Assembly (NCBI GenBank): GCA_910584205.1
Contig: CAJUAA010000002.1
Span: 159,856 to 223,855, forward strand
Length of the DNA: 64,000 bases
Direction of reading: 5' to 3'
From: an uncultured Lachnospiraceae bacterium
Lineage (GTDB): Bacteria; Bacillota; Clostridia; Lachnospirales; Lachnospiraceae
The position numbers and the translations under genes are program-made. Position 1 is the stretch's first letter; every line of letters begins with the position of its first letter. Under the pieces are notes generated by a model. It saw only the letters and a program-made list of their open reading frames with translations. It did no database searches and had not been told where the DNA came from. Positions 1 to 6,761 of this stretch are shown here, piece after piece.

Positions 1-1
1 A

Positions 2-190
2 TCCTTCCTTGTTCCAAAACAGGAAATCGCGGATAATGGCTATGACCTGAGTATCAATAAATACAAGGAAATCGAGTATGTTCCGGTAGAATATCCGCCT
101 ACACAGGAGATTATGGCGGAGCTCCGGGAACTGGAACGGCAGATTGGGCAGGAGATGGACGAACTGGAGCGGCTTTTGAATATAAATTAG
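2..190 (+). CDS. hsdM: Type I restriction-modification methyltransferase subunit HsdM, C-terminal end (partial)
   Basis: Only the last 62 codons are in the window, the gene entering from the left edge. The frame reads SFLVPKQEIADNGYDLSINK and then a tail of YKEIEYVPVEYPPTQEI type, ending in a charged helix. This matches the usual C-terminus of N6-adenine methyltransferases of type I systems, where a 'NGYDLSIN+YKE' stretch follows the catalytic domain. The catalytic motifs lie outside the window. Downstream hsdS halves and hsdR on the same strand support the call. It would pair with HsdS to methylate adenines at the recognition site and with HsdR to cut unmodified DNA. Confidence 0.85.
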   Translation, partial: SFLVPKQEIADNGYDLSINKYKEIEYVPVEYPPTQEIMAELRELERQIGQEMDELERLLNIN

Positions 191-204
191 TAAAGAGGAA
201 ATAG

Positions 205-1137
205 ATGAAATCGGAAGACAGAATAAGATACGCAAAATATGCCTTGGATGGTATTGCATTAGGCGATTGCTTTGGGCAGAGTTTTTTCATACCCGATGAA
301 ATGGCCCGTCAGAGTATAAAAAACAGAGAATTATTGAATGAACCGTGGCATTTTACGGATGATACTGTGATGGCAATTGGAATTTACCATATTCTGGAAA
401 AGTATGGAGAAATTAATCAGGACGCATTGGCCAGGACTTTCGCGGAAAATTATGCACTGGACTGGCACCGGGGATATGGAGGAACAGCACATTCTATTTT
501 GCGCAGTATCAAAGAAGGACAAAACTGGCGGGATGTTGCTTCAGGAGCATTTGATGGCATGGGCTCTATGGGGAATGGCGGCGCCATGCGCGTTGCTCCT
601 GTAGGTGCATATTTTGCAGATGATCTGGACAAAGTTTTATATTACGCCAGGGCATCCGCGGAAGTTACACATGCACATATTGAGGGAATTGCAGGCGCAA
701 TGGCGGTTGCCATAGCATCAGCCCTGCTTCTGAACAAAAAGTTGGGGAACTATTCTAAAGAAGGAAAAGATTTTCTTCAGGATGTTGCTGATAAATTACC
801 CGAATGCGATACCAGATATAAAATATTGTCTGCAGCTTCTCTTAAAAAGGAGAGCAGTATTGATTTTGTGGTTTCCGTGCTTGGAAATGGGATCCGGTTG
901 ACGGCGCAGGATACAGTTCCTTTTTGTCTCTGGTGTGCGGCATATTTTTATACTTCAGCAGAGGAAGCGCTGTGGACGGCGGTTTCGGCTTTAGGAGACC
1001 GGGATACCATATGTGCTATCGTGGGAGGAATGGTGTCTCTTTTTGCAGATGAATTTCCGCAGCAATGGTTAAGCTATATGGAGTATCCGGAAGATTCCAT
1101 TTTTTGGAATACTAAAAATTCCGGGGCAGGAAAATGA
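205..1137 (+). CDS. ADP-ribosylglycohydrolase family protein (DraG-like)
   Basis: 310 residues, close to the normal length of the family, which removes ADP-ribose from proteins or nucleic acids using two Mg ions. The N-terminal 'ALGDCFGQSF' segment, the 'FTDDTVMAIG' metal-binding motif (about residues 50-60), the 'MGNGGAMRVAPVG' loop (about 122-134) and the C-terminal 'ALGDRDTICAIVGG' metal motif (about 262-275) are all present, so it should be active. It starts 15 bp after hsdM with an AAAGAGG ribosome binding site, so it is probably co-transcribed. Its place inside a type I RM operon, with a DUF3990 ADP-ribosyltransferase-like gene 3 kb downstream, suggests a reversal or immunity role; that link is inference. 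Confidence 0.88.
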   Translation: MKSEDRIRYAKYALDGIALGDCFGQSFFIPDEMARQSIKNRELLNEPWHFTDDTVMAIGIYHILEKYGEINQDALARTFAENYALDWHRGYGGTAHSILRSIKEGQNWRDVASGAFDGMGSMGNGGAMRVAPVGAYFADDLDKVLYYARASAEVTHAHIEGIAGAMAVAIASALLLNKKLGNYSKEGKDFLQDVADKLPECDTRYKILSAASLKKESSIDFVVSVLGNGIRLTAQDTVPFCLWCAAYFYTSAEEALWTAVSALGDRDTICAIVGGMVSLFADEFPQQWLSYMEYPEDSIFWNTKNSGAGK

Positions 1138-1212
1138 AAATATATCTCCCTTTCCAGAATTGTGTACTTATTGTATATTAGCTTTTGAATATGGATTAAT
1201 GAGGGAAGAGAC

Positions 1213-1596
1213 ATGAAGAAACTTATAATTTTAAGGAAGAACGTGTTTGCAGGATCATTCTTGCCATATTGGATTATAGCCGGGTTCAGAAAAGATATTT
1301 TTATGGAGAGGCATAACTTTGACGGAGATTTGTGTGAAATGAGTACGGATGGATGGCCTGTTCCAAGGATAACTGTTGAAGAACTTGATAGAATTGGCAT
1401 CAGAATAAATAACGGACAGATAAAGGAGATCTCAGTTGCAGACGATATTAACAATTTATTTGTAAGCACAATGGATGGATGTCTCTCAAATGAAATCAAT
1501 GCAGATGATTGCCTGAAAACCAATGGAGGACAGATAACTATAAATACAAAAGGCGGATTTAAAAATCTGTCGTACCCGGTTGTTGAGTGCCAGTAG
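1213..1596 (+). CDS. Hypothetical protein in the RM island
   Basis: 127 residues that I do not recognise. The N-terminus (KKLIILRKN...GSFLPYWIIAG) is mildly hydrophobic but not a clear signal peptide or membrane helix; the rest is polar with a 'DGWPVPRITVEELDRIGIRI' segment. A GAGGGAAGAG ribosome binding site precedes the ATG. A later in-frame ATG near 1303 (MERHNFDGDLCEMS) is an alternative start. It lies between the ADP-ribosylglycohydrolase and the first hsdS half on the same strand and looks like AT-rich accessory cargo. No function can be assigned. Confidence 0.55.
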   Translation: MKKLIILRKNVFAGSFLPYWIIAGFRKDIFMERHNFDGDLCEMSTDGWPVPRITVEELDRIGIRINNGQIKEISVADDINNLFVSTMDGCLSNEINADDCLKTNGGQITINTKGGFKNLSYPVVECQ

Positions 1597-1679
1597 GAAC
1601 ACTTTTCCGAAAAGGGAGAAATACATTTGAAAAACAGATATTCCTATGGCAAAGAAAAAAAGATTTATGGGGATAAATA

Positions 1680-2207
1680 ATGAAACGAATAAAATTAAAG
1701 GACGTATGCGATATAGTTTCTGGATGTACGCCTAAAACAGGTGTTGCAGAATATTGGGATGGGGATATTGACTGGATAACACCAGCAGAACTGACAGATG
1801 AAACCTGTATAATCAAAGAAAGTCAACGAAAAATAACAGAGGATGCTGTTCAAAAAAACGGTTTACGAAATTTGCCTGAAAGGACTGTGATATTATCTTC
1901 AAGAGCACCCATTGGTAAAGTGGCTGTTGCAGGTAAAGAAATGTATTGCAATCAGGGATTTAAATGTTTCATATGTTCTGACAGAATAGACAACATGTAT
2001 TTGTATTGGTATTTTAAAGGAAATACAAAATATTTGAATTCATTGGGGCGAGGAGCAACATTCAAGGAGATATCTAAAGAAATAGTTGGTAATATTGAAA
2101 TTTCACTCCCTGCAATGGATAAACAGATTCATTGTGTTGGTATACTGAACAAATGTCAGAATTTAATATTGATAAGAAAAAACAGCTTAAAAATTATGAT
2201 GATTTAG
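1680..2207 (+). CDS. hsdS: Type I RM specificity subunit HsdS, N-terminal half (interrupted, frameshifted)
   Basis: Encodes one target-recognition domain: 'KLKDVCDIVSGCTPKTG' start, 'ILSSRAPIGKVAVA' core, 'GRGATFKEISKEIVGNIEI' and the opening of the central helix (about residues 145-165). HsdS normally has two such domains and about 400 residues; this has 175. The frame breaks at 2177-2183: after IRKN the product runs off as SLKIMMI, whereas the minus-one frame reads KKQLKNYDDLVKSRF, the expected helix ending, and stops at 2240-2242. The break sits on A-AAA-AAC, a classic slippery heptamer, so loss of one A or translational frameshifting are both possible. The matching second half lies at 6076-6669. 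Confidence 0.8.
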   Translation: MKRIKLKDVCDIVSGCTPKTGVAEYWDGDIDWITPAELTDETCIIKESQRKITEDAVQKNGLRNLPERTVILSSRAPIGKVAVAGKEMYCNQGFKCFICSDRIDNMYLYWYFKGNTKYLNSLGRGATFKEISKEIVGNIEISLPAMDKQIHCVGILNKCQNLILIRKNSLKIMMI

Positions 2208-2221
2208 TCAAATCCCGATTT
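2208..2221 (+). repeat. Left copy of 14-bp direct repeat in hsdS (putative attachment core)
   Basis: TCAAATCCCGATTT, coding for the end of the conserved HsdS helix (K-S-R-F). An identical copy lies at 6059-6072, just after the tyrosine recombinase. In both copies the repeat is read in the same frame (AAA TCC CGA TTT), so recombination between them would join the two hsdS halves in frame. Confidence 0.7.
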
Positions 2222-2322
2222 TCAGGAGAATCAGTGAGATGATTGAGGATAATTGGCAGTCAGGATACCGAAGGATGACACAAATTTTGATTTAAATGCT
2301 TATTTCAGGGAGAGGAAGGGCA

Positions 2323-3138
2323 GTGAACGATTTTATAACAGAACTTCAGGACTTACGGTATCTGGACTGGACAGATAAAAAACTGTCGATCGGGACGCCG
2401 GGTTGTTTCTTAAAAGCATATGAAGAGAAAAATAGCGTCAGATTTTACTATAAGTTGTCTAATTATGACAGTTACAGAGGAATCTTCGGACATGAATGTG
2501 TGAATGAGTTGATTGTGTCAAGACTGCTGGATGTATTGGAAATTCCTCACTTACGCTATCAGCTTGTTTATGCAGAGCTTTGCATTGATGGTCAGAATCA
2601 AAAAGGGTATGTTTCGAAATCTGTTAATTTCAGAAAGAAAAATGAAAAGAAAATTGCTTTTGATATTTATTACGAGCTGCATCGTGAAAATAAAGAAAGT
2701 CCTCTGGAATATGCAAAAAGATGTGGGTGGGAGCAGTATGTGTATCAAATGTTTGCTGTAGATTATCTGATCTGCAATCGGGACCGGCATGGAGCCAATA
2801 TAGAGCTCCTGTTGGACGAAAAGGGAACAGCGCATCCGGCCCCGCTGTTTGATCACGGCCTGTCGTTTTTGTTTTCATGTTATGACAATCTGGAACGTAT
2901 CCGGAAATTTGATGTACTGGAAGACAGGGCGGTCAATAATTTTATTGGTTCAAAGTCGTTAGAGTATAACCTGAGTTTGATTCCAAAAGGGGATAAGCTT
3001 TTTCCTGGAGAGTTGAAGGCGGAACATGAAGCAATGATTCTGGGAGGGCTGGATCAGATTTTTTTAGAAGTACATCTAAAAAAAATCTGGGAAATGCTTT
3101 GGAAGAGGTGGAACAGGTATGCAGAAATTTGCAATTAA
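2323..3138 (+). CDS. HipA-like kinase domain protein
   Basis: About 271 residues from the GTG at 2323, chosen because AGAGGAAGGG precedes it; an upstream ATG at 2296 has no ribosome binding site. The centre carries a HipA/phosphoinositide-kinase-like signature: 'DYLICNRDRHGANIELLLDE' (catalytic N-x-D-R-H, about residues 150-170), then 'APLFDHGLSFLF' where the Asp would bind Mg. The N-terminal HipA subdomain is absent, so it resembles compact HipA-like kinases of Firmicutes rather than E. coli HipA. It overlaps the next small gene by 20 bp, a toxin-antitoxin-like layout. Substrate unknown; HipA relatives phosphorylate aminoacyl-tRNA synthetases and other proteins. Confidence 0.7.
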   Translation: MNDFITELQDLRYLDWTDKKLSIGTPGCFLKAYEEKNSVRFYYKLSNYDSYRGIFGHECVNELIVSRLLDVLEIPHLRYQLVYAELCIDGQNQKGYVSKSVNFRKKNEKKIAFDIYYELHRENKESPLEYAKRCGWEQYVYQMFAVDYLICNRDRHGANIELLLDEKGTAHPAPLFDHGLSFLFSCYDNLERIRKFDVLEDRAVNNFIGSKSLEYNLSLIPKGDKLFPGELKAEHEAMILGGLDQIFLEVHLKKIWEMLWKRWNRYAEICN

Positions 3139-3466
3139 AAATGCGTATTATGATGGAAAGACAGTTGGATATCTGTATTATGAGGAACAAAGCCGGGAAT
3201 ATGAAATTGAAATACCTGAAACAGTAAAAAGTTATGAGGCACCATTGATTATTTCAGATTTTATTGAAAAAAACCAGTACAGGATCGGAAAAAAATGGAG
3301 TTACCGATGGGTTTGCCAGAGAGTTATTCCGCCGGAACGGCAAAACATAGGACAGATTTTGAAAGCAAATCATATGACAGAATATGATGAGTTTAAGTTT
3401 TTGGTGAAAAATGAGGGACGATGTTGTCAGGATGAGTGCTATATTGTAAAAGTTGATGAGAAGTAA
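3119..3466 (+). CDS. Small protein coupled to the HipA-like kinase
   Basis: 115 residues, overlapping the kinase gene by 20 bp with a GGAAGAGGTGG ribosome binding site inside it, so translation is coupled. The N-terminus (FAIKNAYYDGKTVGYLYYEE) looks like a small beta-rich domain and the rest is basic, with 'RVIPPERQNIGQILKANHM' and a C-terminal 'YDEFKFLVKNEGRCCQDECY' segment. HipA-like kinases often have a small companion that supplies the missing N-terminal subdomain or acts as antitoxin; this gene is placed for that, but I do not recognise a named family. It shows no clear helix-turn-helix. Confidence 0.55.
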   Translation: MQKFAIKNAYYDGKTVGYLYYEEQSREYEIEIPETVKSYEAPLIISDFIEKNQYRIGKKWSYRWVCQRVIPPERQNIGQILKANHMTEYDEFKFLVKNEGRCCQDECYIVKVDEK

Positions 3467-3498
3467 AATTCGATTGTTCGGAAGGTGAGAACTGCAAC

Positions 3499-4104
3499 AT
3501 GAAAATGAAACCAATTATGGAATTTTGTACACTTAATATGGGACAATCTCCAGATTCTGAAACATATAATGAAAATGGCATTGGTCTGCCATTTTATCAG
3601 GGAAATGCGGATTTTGGAGAGATTCATCCCAAAACACGTGTGTGGTGCTCGGCTCCGAATAAAGTTGCCAGTGCCGACGATATACTTATTTCAGTTCGAG
3701 CTCCTATCGGAGCGTTAAATATTGCGGTTGAGAAGTGTTGTATAGGACGTGGGCTGGCAGCGCTTACCCCAAAATTGAATGTTTGCGATTTGTGGTACTT
3801 ATATTATGCATTATGCAGTCGGGTGGATTTTTTGAATAGACATGGCACAGGTAGTACATTTAAAGCAATTGGGAAAAAAACGTTAGAAGAAGTATTGATT
3901 CCGGCACATTCTCTTATGGAACAAAAACAAATCGCGGTAAAGCTTTCTTATATTGATAAGTTGATAAGTAATGTAAAACGACAGGTTCTTGTTTTGGAGA
4001 AACTTGTCCAGTCAAAATTGGAGGTTCAGAAAAGCCTGGAAAAGCTGGAAACATTGAAAAAATCGCTGATGCAGCAGTATTTTGGACAGGAGGGAACAGA
4101 ATGA
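3499..4104 (+). CDS. hsdS: One-domain type I RM specificity subunit (half HsdS)
   Basis: 201 residues, about half a normal HsdS, with its own ribosome binding site (GGAAGGTGAG). It holds one target-recognition domain: 'FCTLNMGQSPDSETYNENG', 'DDILISVRAPIGALNIA', 'GTGSTFKAIGKKTLEEVLIP', then a long C-terminal helix 'KLEVQKSLEKLETLKKSLMQQYFGQ' (segments quoted are shorter than the full helix). The 'LKKSLMQQYF' ending is the typical end of complete HsdS proteins, so this is an intact half rather than a random fragment. It could dimerise to make a palindromic-site specificity subunit, or act as donor sequence for HsdS exchange. Its stop overlaps the next start codon. Confidence 0.78.
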   Translation: MKMKPIMEFCTLNMGQSPDSETYNENGIGLPFYQGNADFGEIHPKTRVWCSAPNKVASADDILISVRAPIGALNIAVEKCCIGRGLAALTPKLNVCDLWYLYYALCSRVDFLNRHGTGSTFKAIGKKTLEEVLIPAHSLMEQKQIAVKLSYIDKLISNVKRQVLVLEKLVQSKLEVQKSLEKLETLKKSLMQQYFGQEGTE

Positions 4105-4574
4105 TGGAGAAAATAATGGTCTACCATGGCAGTTCTCAGATTGTGGACACTCCGGAAATACGAATTGCAAGATTCAACAAAGACTTTTATTTTGGATTTT
4201 ACTGTACAATCATGAGAAGACAGGCGGAGCGGTGGGCAACCAGATATGGACAGACGGGTTATGTGAATTTGTATGAGTACCATCCGAATGAAAATCTGAA
4301 AATGCTTAAATTTGAAAAAATGACCGAGGAATGGCTGGATTTTATCGCGGCCTGCCGTGTTGGAAGAGCACATGATTATGACATCGTGGAAGGACCTATG
4401 GCAGATGATACGATTTTTAATTACGTACAGGGATTTATTGATGGAAAATATTCGAGAGCTGCTTTTTGGGAACTGGCAAAGTTCAAATATCCTACGCATC
4501 AGATCAGTTTTCATACGGCAAGAGCATTAACCACTTTGAAATTTGTGAAAGGAGTACCAGTTCATGAAAAATAA
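4101..4574 (+). CDS. DUF3990 protein (putative ADP-ribosyltransferase-like toxin)
   Basis: 157 residues with the pattern of DUF3990: N-terminal 'MVYHGSSQIVDTPEI', 'FGFYCTIMRRQAERWA' (about residues 33-48) and 'EEWLDFIAACRVG...DIVEGPMADDTIF' (about 78-105). As I recall, these proteins are grouped with the ADP-ribosyltransferase fold, the 'YHGS' and 'F.GFY.T' blocks corresponding to NAD-binding strands; activity is not proven here. AGGAGGG precedes the start and the ATG overlaps the stop of the half HsdS. It overlaps the following gene by 11 bp, the layout of a toxin with its partner. The ADP-ribosylglycohydrolase at 205-1137 could reverse its modification. Confidence 0.72.
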   Translation: MMEKIMVYHGSSQIVDTPEIRIARFNKDFYFGFYCTIMRRQAERWATRYGQTGYVNLYEYHPNENLKMLKFEKMTEEWLDFIAACRVGRAHDYDIVEGPMADDTIFNYVQGFIDGKYSRAAFWELAKFKYPTHQISFHTARALTTLKFVKGVPVHEK

Positions 4575-5001
4575 CAGCGATTTGTTTTTTGCATGTAGTC
4601 TGATTGAGTACATTGCAAGAGAGACAAAGAATAGAAGATCTGATGTTGTAGACCGACTGGGAGATGATCTTTCCCGCATTTATAAATATGCAGACGTTTT
4701 TCATTGTGAACCAATAGAAAAAGTGGCAGATGATTTTATACAGAAAGATGCAATATCAGATGGAGATTATGATAATTTATCCAAATGCAAATATGCAATT
4801 CCTGATTATTGGGATATAGGCGAAGTGTTTTCACGGTTGATTGAAGACTGCTATGAAGAGGAAAATATTATAACGGGTATAAAAGAAGTATATGCATCCT
4901 GGATGGCGGAAAAGATTTTAAATTTTAATTCTGATCTGTATTATCAGTCCAGAGAATATCTGGCAGTATGTTATAAAGAAGGGAAGCTGTTATTGGCATA
5001 A
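4564..5001 (+). CDS. DUF3791-like partner of the DUF3990 protein
   Basis: 145 residues. The N-terminal half (NSDLFFACSLIEYIARETKN, then 'VVDRLGDDLSRIYKYADVFH') resembles the small helical DUF3791 proteins that often sit beside DUF3990 genes; the C-terminal half ('YWDIGEVFSRLIEDCYEEE' and beyond) is acidic and helical. It overlaps the DUF3990 gene by 11 bp and has a strong GAAAGGAG ribosome binding site, so the two are probably made together. A protective or complex-forming role is the natural guess from context, but there is no direct motif for it. Confidence 0.55.
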   Translation: MKNNSDLFFACSLIEYIARETKNRRSDVVDRLGDDLSRIYKYADVFHCEPIEKVADDFIQKDAISDGDYDNLSKCKYAIPDYWDIGEVFSRLIEDCYEEENIITGIKEVYASWMAEKILNFNSDLYYQSREYLAVCYKEGKLLLA

Positions 5002-5063
5002 TATTGGCTGTTTTCAGTGGTGCAGGATGTTGGTAGATCATATGAGAAAAGGAGTAGACCAAC

Positions 5064-6056
5064 ATGAAAAACCAGATTATTGAAAAAATTGAGCAGGAAA
5101 TGCTTGGAACGCTGGATAATGCTCAATTGGAAAGACTGCATCAGGTACTGGAACATTGTATGTGGAATGTGGAAATCACTGTGACTGAAAATTATGTAAT
5201 GAAAAGCGAGTATTCAAATGATGAACTGCTGCATAAATTTTTGTCTGCGAAAAAGGTGGAAGGGTGCAGCGATAAGACAATCAGATATTATCAGGCAACT
5301 TTGAGAAAAATGTTGGAAAAAATGGTGATTCATGTTACGCATATGACTACGGATCATATTAGAGAATATTTGTCAGAATATCAGAAAATCAACGATTGCA
5401 GTAAAGGGAACATTGACAATATCCGCCGAATTTTATCAAGCTTTTTCTCATGGCTGGAAGAAGAAAATTATATTATGAAAAGTCCGGTAAGAAGAATTCA
5501 TAAAATTCGTACCAATAAGACAGTAAAGGAAACCTATACAGATGAAGCTCTGGAACTGCTCAGAGATAATACGACAAATCTCAGGGATCTGGCAATGATC
5601 GATATGCTTGCATCAACGGGAATCCGTGTGGGGGAACTGGTAAAACTGAATATTTCTGATATCGATTTTGAAAACAGGGAATGTGTGGTATTTGGCAAAG
5701 GCAGCAAAGAGAGGCCGGTATATTTCGATGCAAGGACAAAGATACATCTTAAGAATTATATTGATTCCAGAAATGATGATAATCCGGCATTGTTTGTTGC
5801 GCTTTTGAAGCCATATCACCGTCTGGAAATCAGTGGTGTTGAAATTCGTCTGCGGGAACTTGGACGAAAACTGGATATCGCAAAAGTTCATCCGCACAAG
5901 TTCAGAAGAACTCTTGCTACAAAAGCGATTGATAAAGGAATGCCGGTAGAACAGGTGCAGCGCTTACTGGGACATGCGAAAATTGATACCACAATGCAGT
6001 ATGCCATGGTTGATCAGAACAACGTCAAGCAATCGCATAGAAAATATATTGCGTGA
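5064..6056 (+). CDS. Tyrosine recombinase / integrase, XerD-like
   Basis: 330 residues with the two-part structure of tyrosine recombinases: an N-terminal SAM-like core-binding domain (about residues 55-145, 'LHKFLSAKKVEGCSDKTIRYY') and a catalytic domain. Catalytic residues are visible: Arg in 'STGIRVGELV' (about 187), Lys in 'FGKGSKERPVYF', His-x-x-Arg in 'HPHKFRRTLATKA' (about 276-279), His in 'LLGHAKIDTTMQYA' and the nucleophile Tyr (about 312). AAAAGGAG precedes the start. The stop lies 3 bp before the right direct repeat, and the gene is flanked by hsdS parts, as in HsdS-exchange loci and small integrative elements. It probably catalyses recombination at that repeat. Confidence 0.9.
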   Translation: MKNQIIEKIEQEMLGTLDNAQLERLHQVLEHCMWNVEITVTENYVMKSEYSNDELLHKFLSAKKVEGCSDKTIRYYQATLRKMLEKMVIHVTHMTTDHIREYLSEYQKINDCSKGNIDNIRRILSSFFSWLEEENYIMKSPVRRIHKIRTNKTVKETYTDEALELLRDNTTNLRDLAMIDMLASTGIRVGELVKLNISDIDFENRECVVFGKGSKERPVYFDARTKIHLKNYIDSRNDDNPALFVALLKPYHRLEISGVEIRLRELGRKLDIAKVHPHKFRRTLATKAIDKGMPVEQVQRLLGHAKIDTTMQYAMVDQNNVKQSHRKYIA

Positions 6057-6058
6057 TT

Positions 6059-6072
6059 TCAAATCCCGATTT
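6059..6072 (+). repeat. Right copy of 14-bp direct repeat in hsdS
   Basis: Identical to the copy at 2208-2221 (TCAAATCCCGATTT). Here it begins the second hsdS half, read as K-S-R-F followed by V-E-M-F-G-D, the standard continuation of the HsdS central helix. Confidence 0.7.
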
Positions 6073-6075
6073 GTG

Positions 6076-6669
6076 GAGATGTTTGGAGATATATCCAGAG
6101 ATGAATATAAATATGAAACCAAGAAACTGGGTGATGTAGCGAATGTGGGTTCAAGTCATAGGGTATTTACAAGTGAATTTGTTGAAAATGGTATACCATT
6201 TTATAGAGGAACAGAGATTGGAGAATTAGCAAATGGTCAAATGCCAGCAGATCCTTATTATATCGCTGAAGATCATTATTTAAGACTATCAAATGATGAA
6301 ACAAAACCACAGATAGGTGATTTATTAATGCCGTCAATCTGTAATAAAGGACAAATTTGGATGGTTGATACAGATAGACCATTTTATTATAAAGATGGCA
6401 GGGTGCTTTGCATATCAGCAGATAGAGACATCTACGATACAAAGTATCTTCAATATTATATGAGGATAAAAACAGAAATTGAGTATCCCAAACTGGGATC
6501 AGGTTCAACATTTGCCGAATTTAAGATTTTTTTACTTAAAGATATGGATATTTTAACACCACCAAAAGTTATACAAAACCAATTCGCCGCCTTCGTCCAC
6601 CAGATAGACAAATCAAAATATCGCGCACAAAAAAGATACAGAAAAACACTTCTTGCTTCTTGTGGCTAA
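6076..6669 (+). CDS. hsdS: Type I RM specificity subunit HsdS, C-terminal half (no own start signal)
   Basis: About 197 residues from the first reasonable ATG; the frame is open upstream to 5974 inside the recombinase gene, with KSRFVEMFGD joining directly to the second target-recognition domain. Recognisable parts are 'TKKLGDVANVGSSHRVF', 'GIPFYRGTEIGELANGQ', 'IGDLLMPSICNKGQIWMV', 'LGSGSTFAEFKIFLLKDM' and a final helix 'NQFAAFVHQIDKSKYRAQK'. It lacks a convincing ribosome binding site, so it is likely silent or translated by read-through unless recombination joins it to the half at 1680. The end (RYRKTLLASCG) is slightly shorter than the common 'LLDSLMQQYFG' ending. Confidence 0.72.
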   Translation, partial: EMFGDISRDEYKYETKKLGDVANVGSSHRVFTSEFVENGIPFYRGTEIGELANGQMPADPYYIAEDHYLRLSNDETKPQIGDLLMPSICNKGQIWMVDTDRPFYYKDGRVLCISADRDIYDTKYLQYYMRIKTEIEYPKLGSGSTFAEFKIFLLKDMDILTPPKVIQNQFAAFVHQIDKSKYRAQKRYRKTLLASCG

Positions 6670-6687
6670 GCAAGAAAATACAAATTA

Positions 6688-6717
6688 TTGACATTTTCAT
6701 GCATCAAAGCGTATAAC
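6688..6717 (+). promoter_or_regulatory. Predicted sigma-A promoter of hsdR
   Basis: TTGACA at 6688-6693 and TATAAC at 6712-6717, 18 bp apart, about 45 bp before the hsdR start. This would let hsdR be transcribed independently of the rearranging hsdS region. Confidence 0.6.
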
Positions 6718-6761
6718 AGCGGAATTATGAAAAGAAAAACGCAGGGTGAAGGAGGTTTTCC

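Larger units (their letters stand above)
2208..6058 (+). mobile_element. Putative integrated or recombinase-mobilised cassette splitting hsdS
   Basis: About 3.85 kb bounded by the 14-bp direct repeats at 2208 and 6059. It carries a HipA-like kinase, a small partner, a one-domain hsdS, a DUF3990 protein with partner, and a tyrosine recombinase whose stop codon lies 3 bp before the right repeat, the usual place for an integrase next to its attachment site. Removing one repeat unit plus the interior would rebuild DDLV-KSRF-VEMFGD across the junction. Boundaries are inferred from the repeats and the interrupted gene. An alternative is an old hsdS-shuffling locus that gained cargo genes. Confidence 0.55.
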
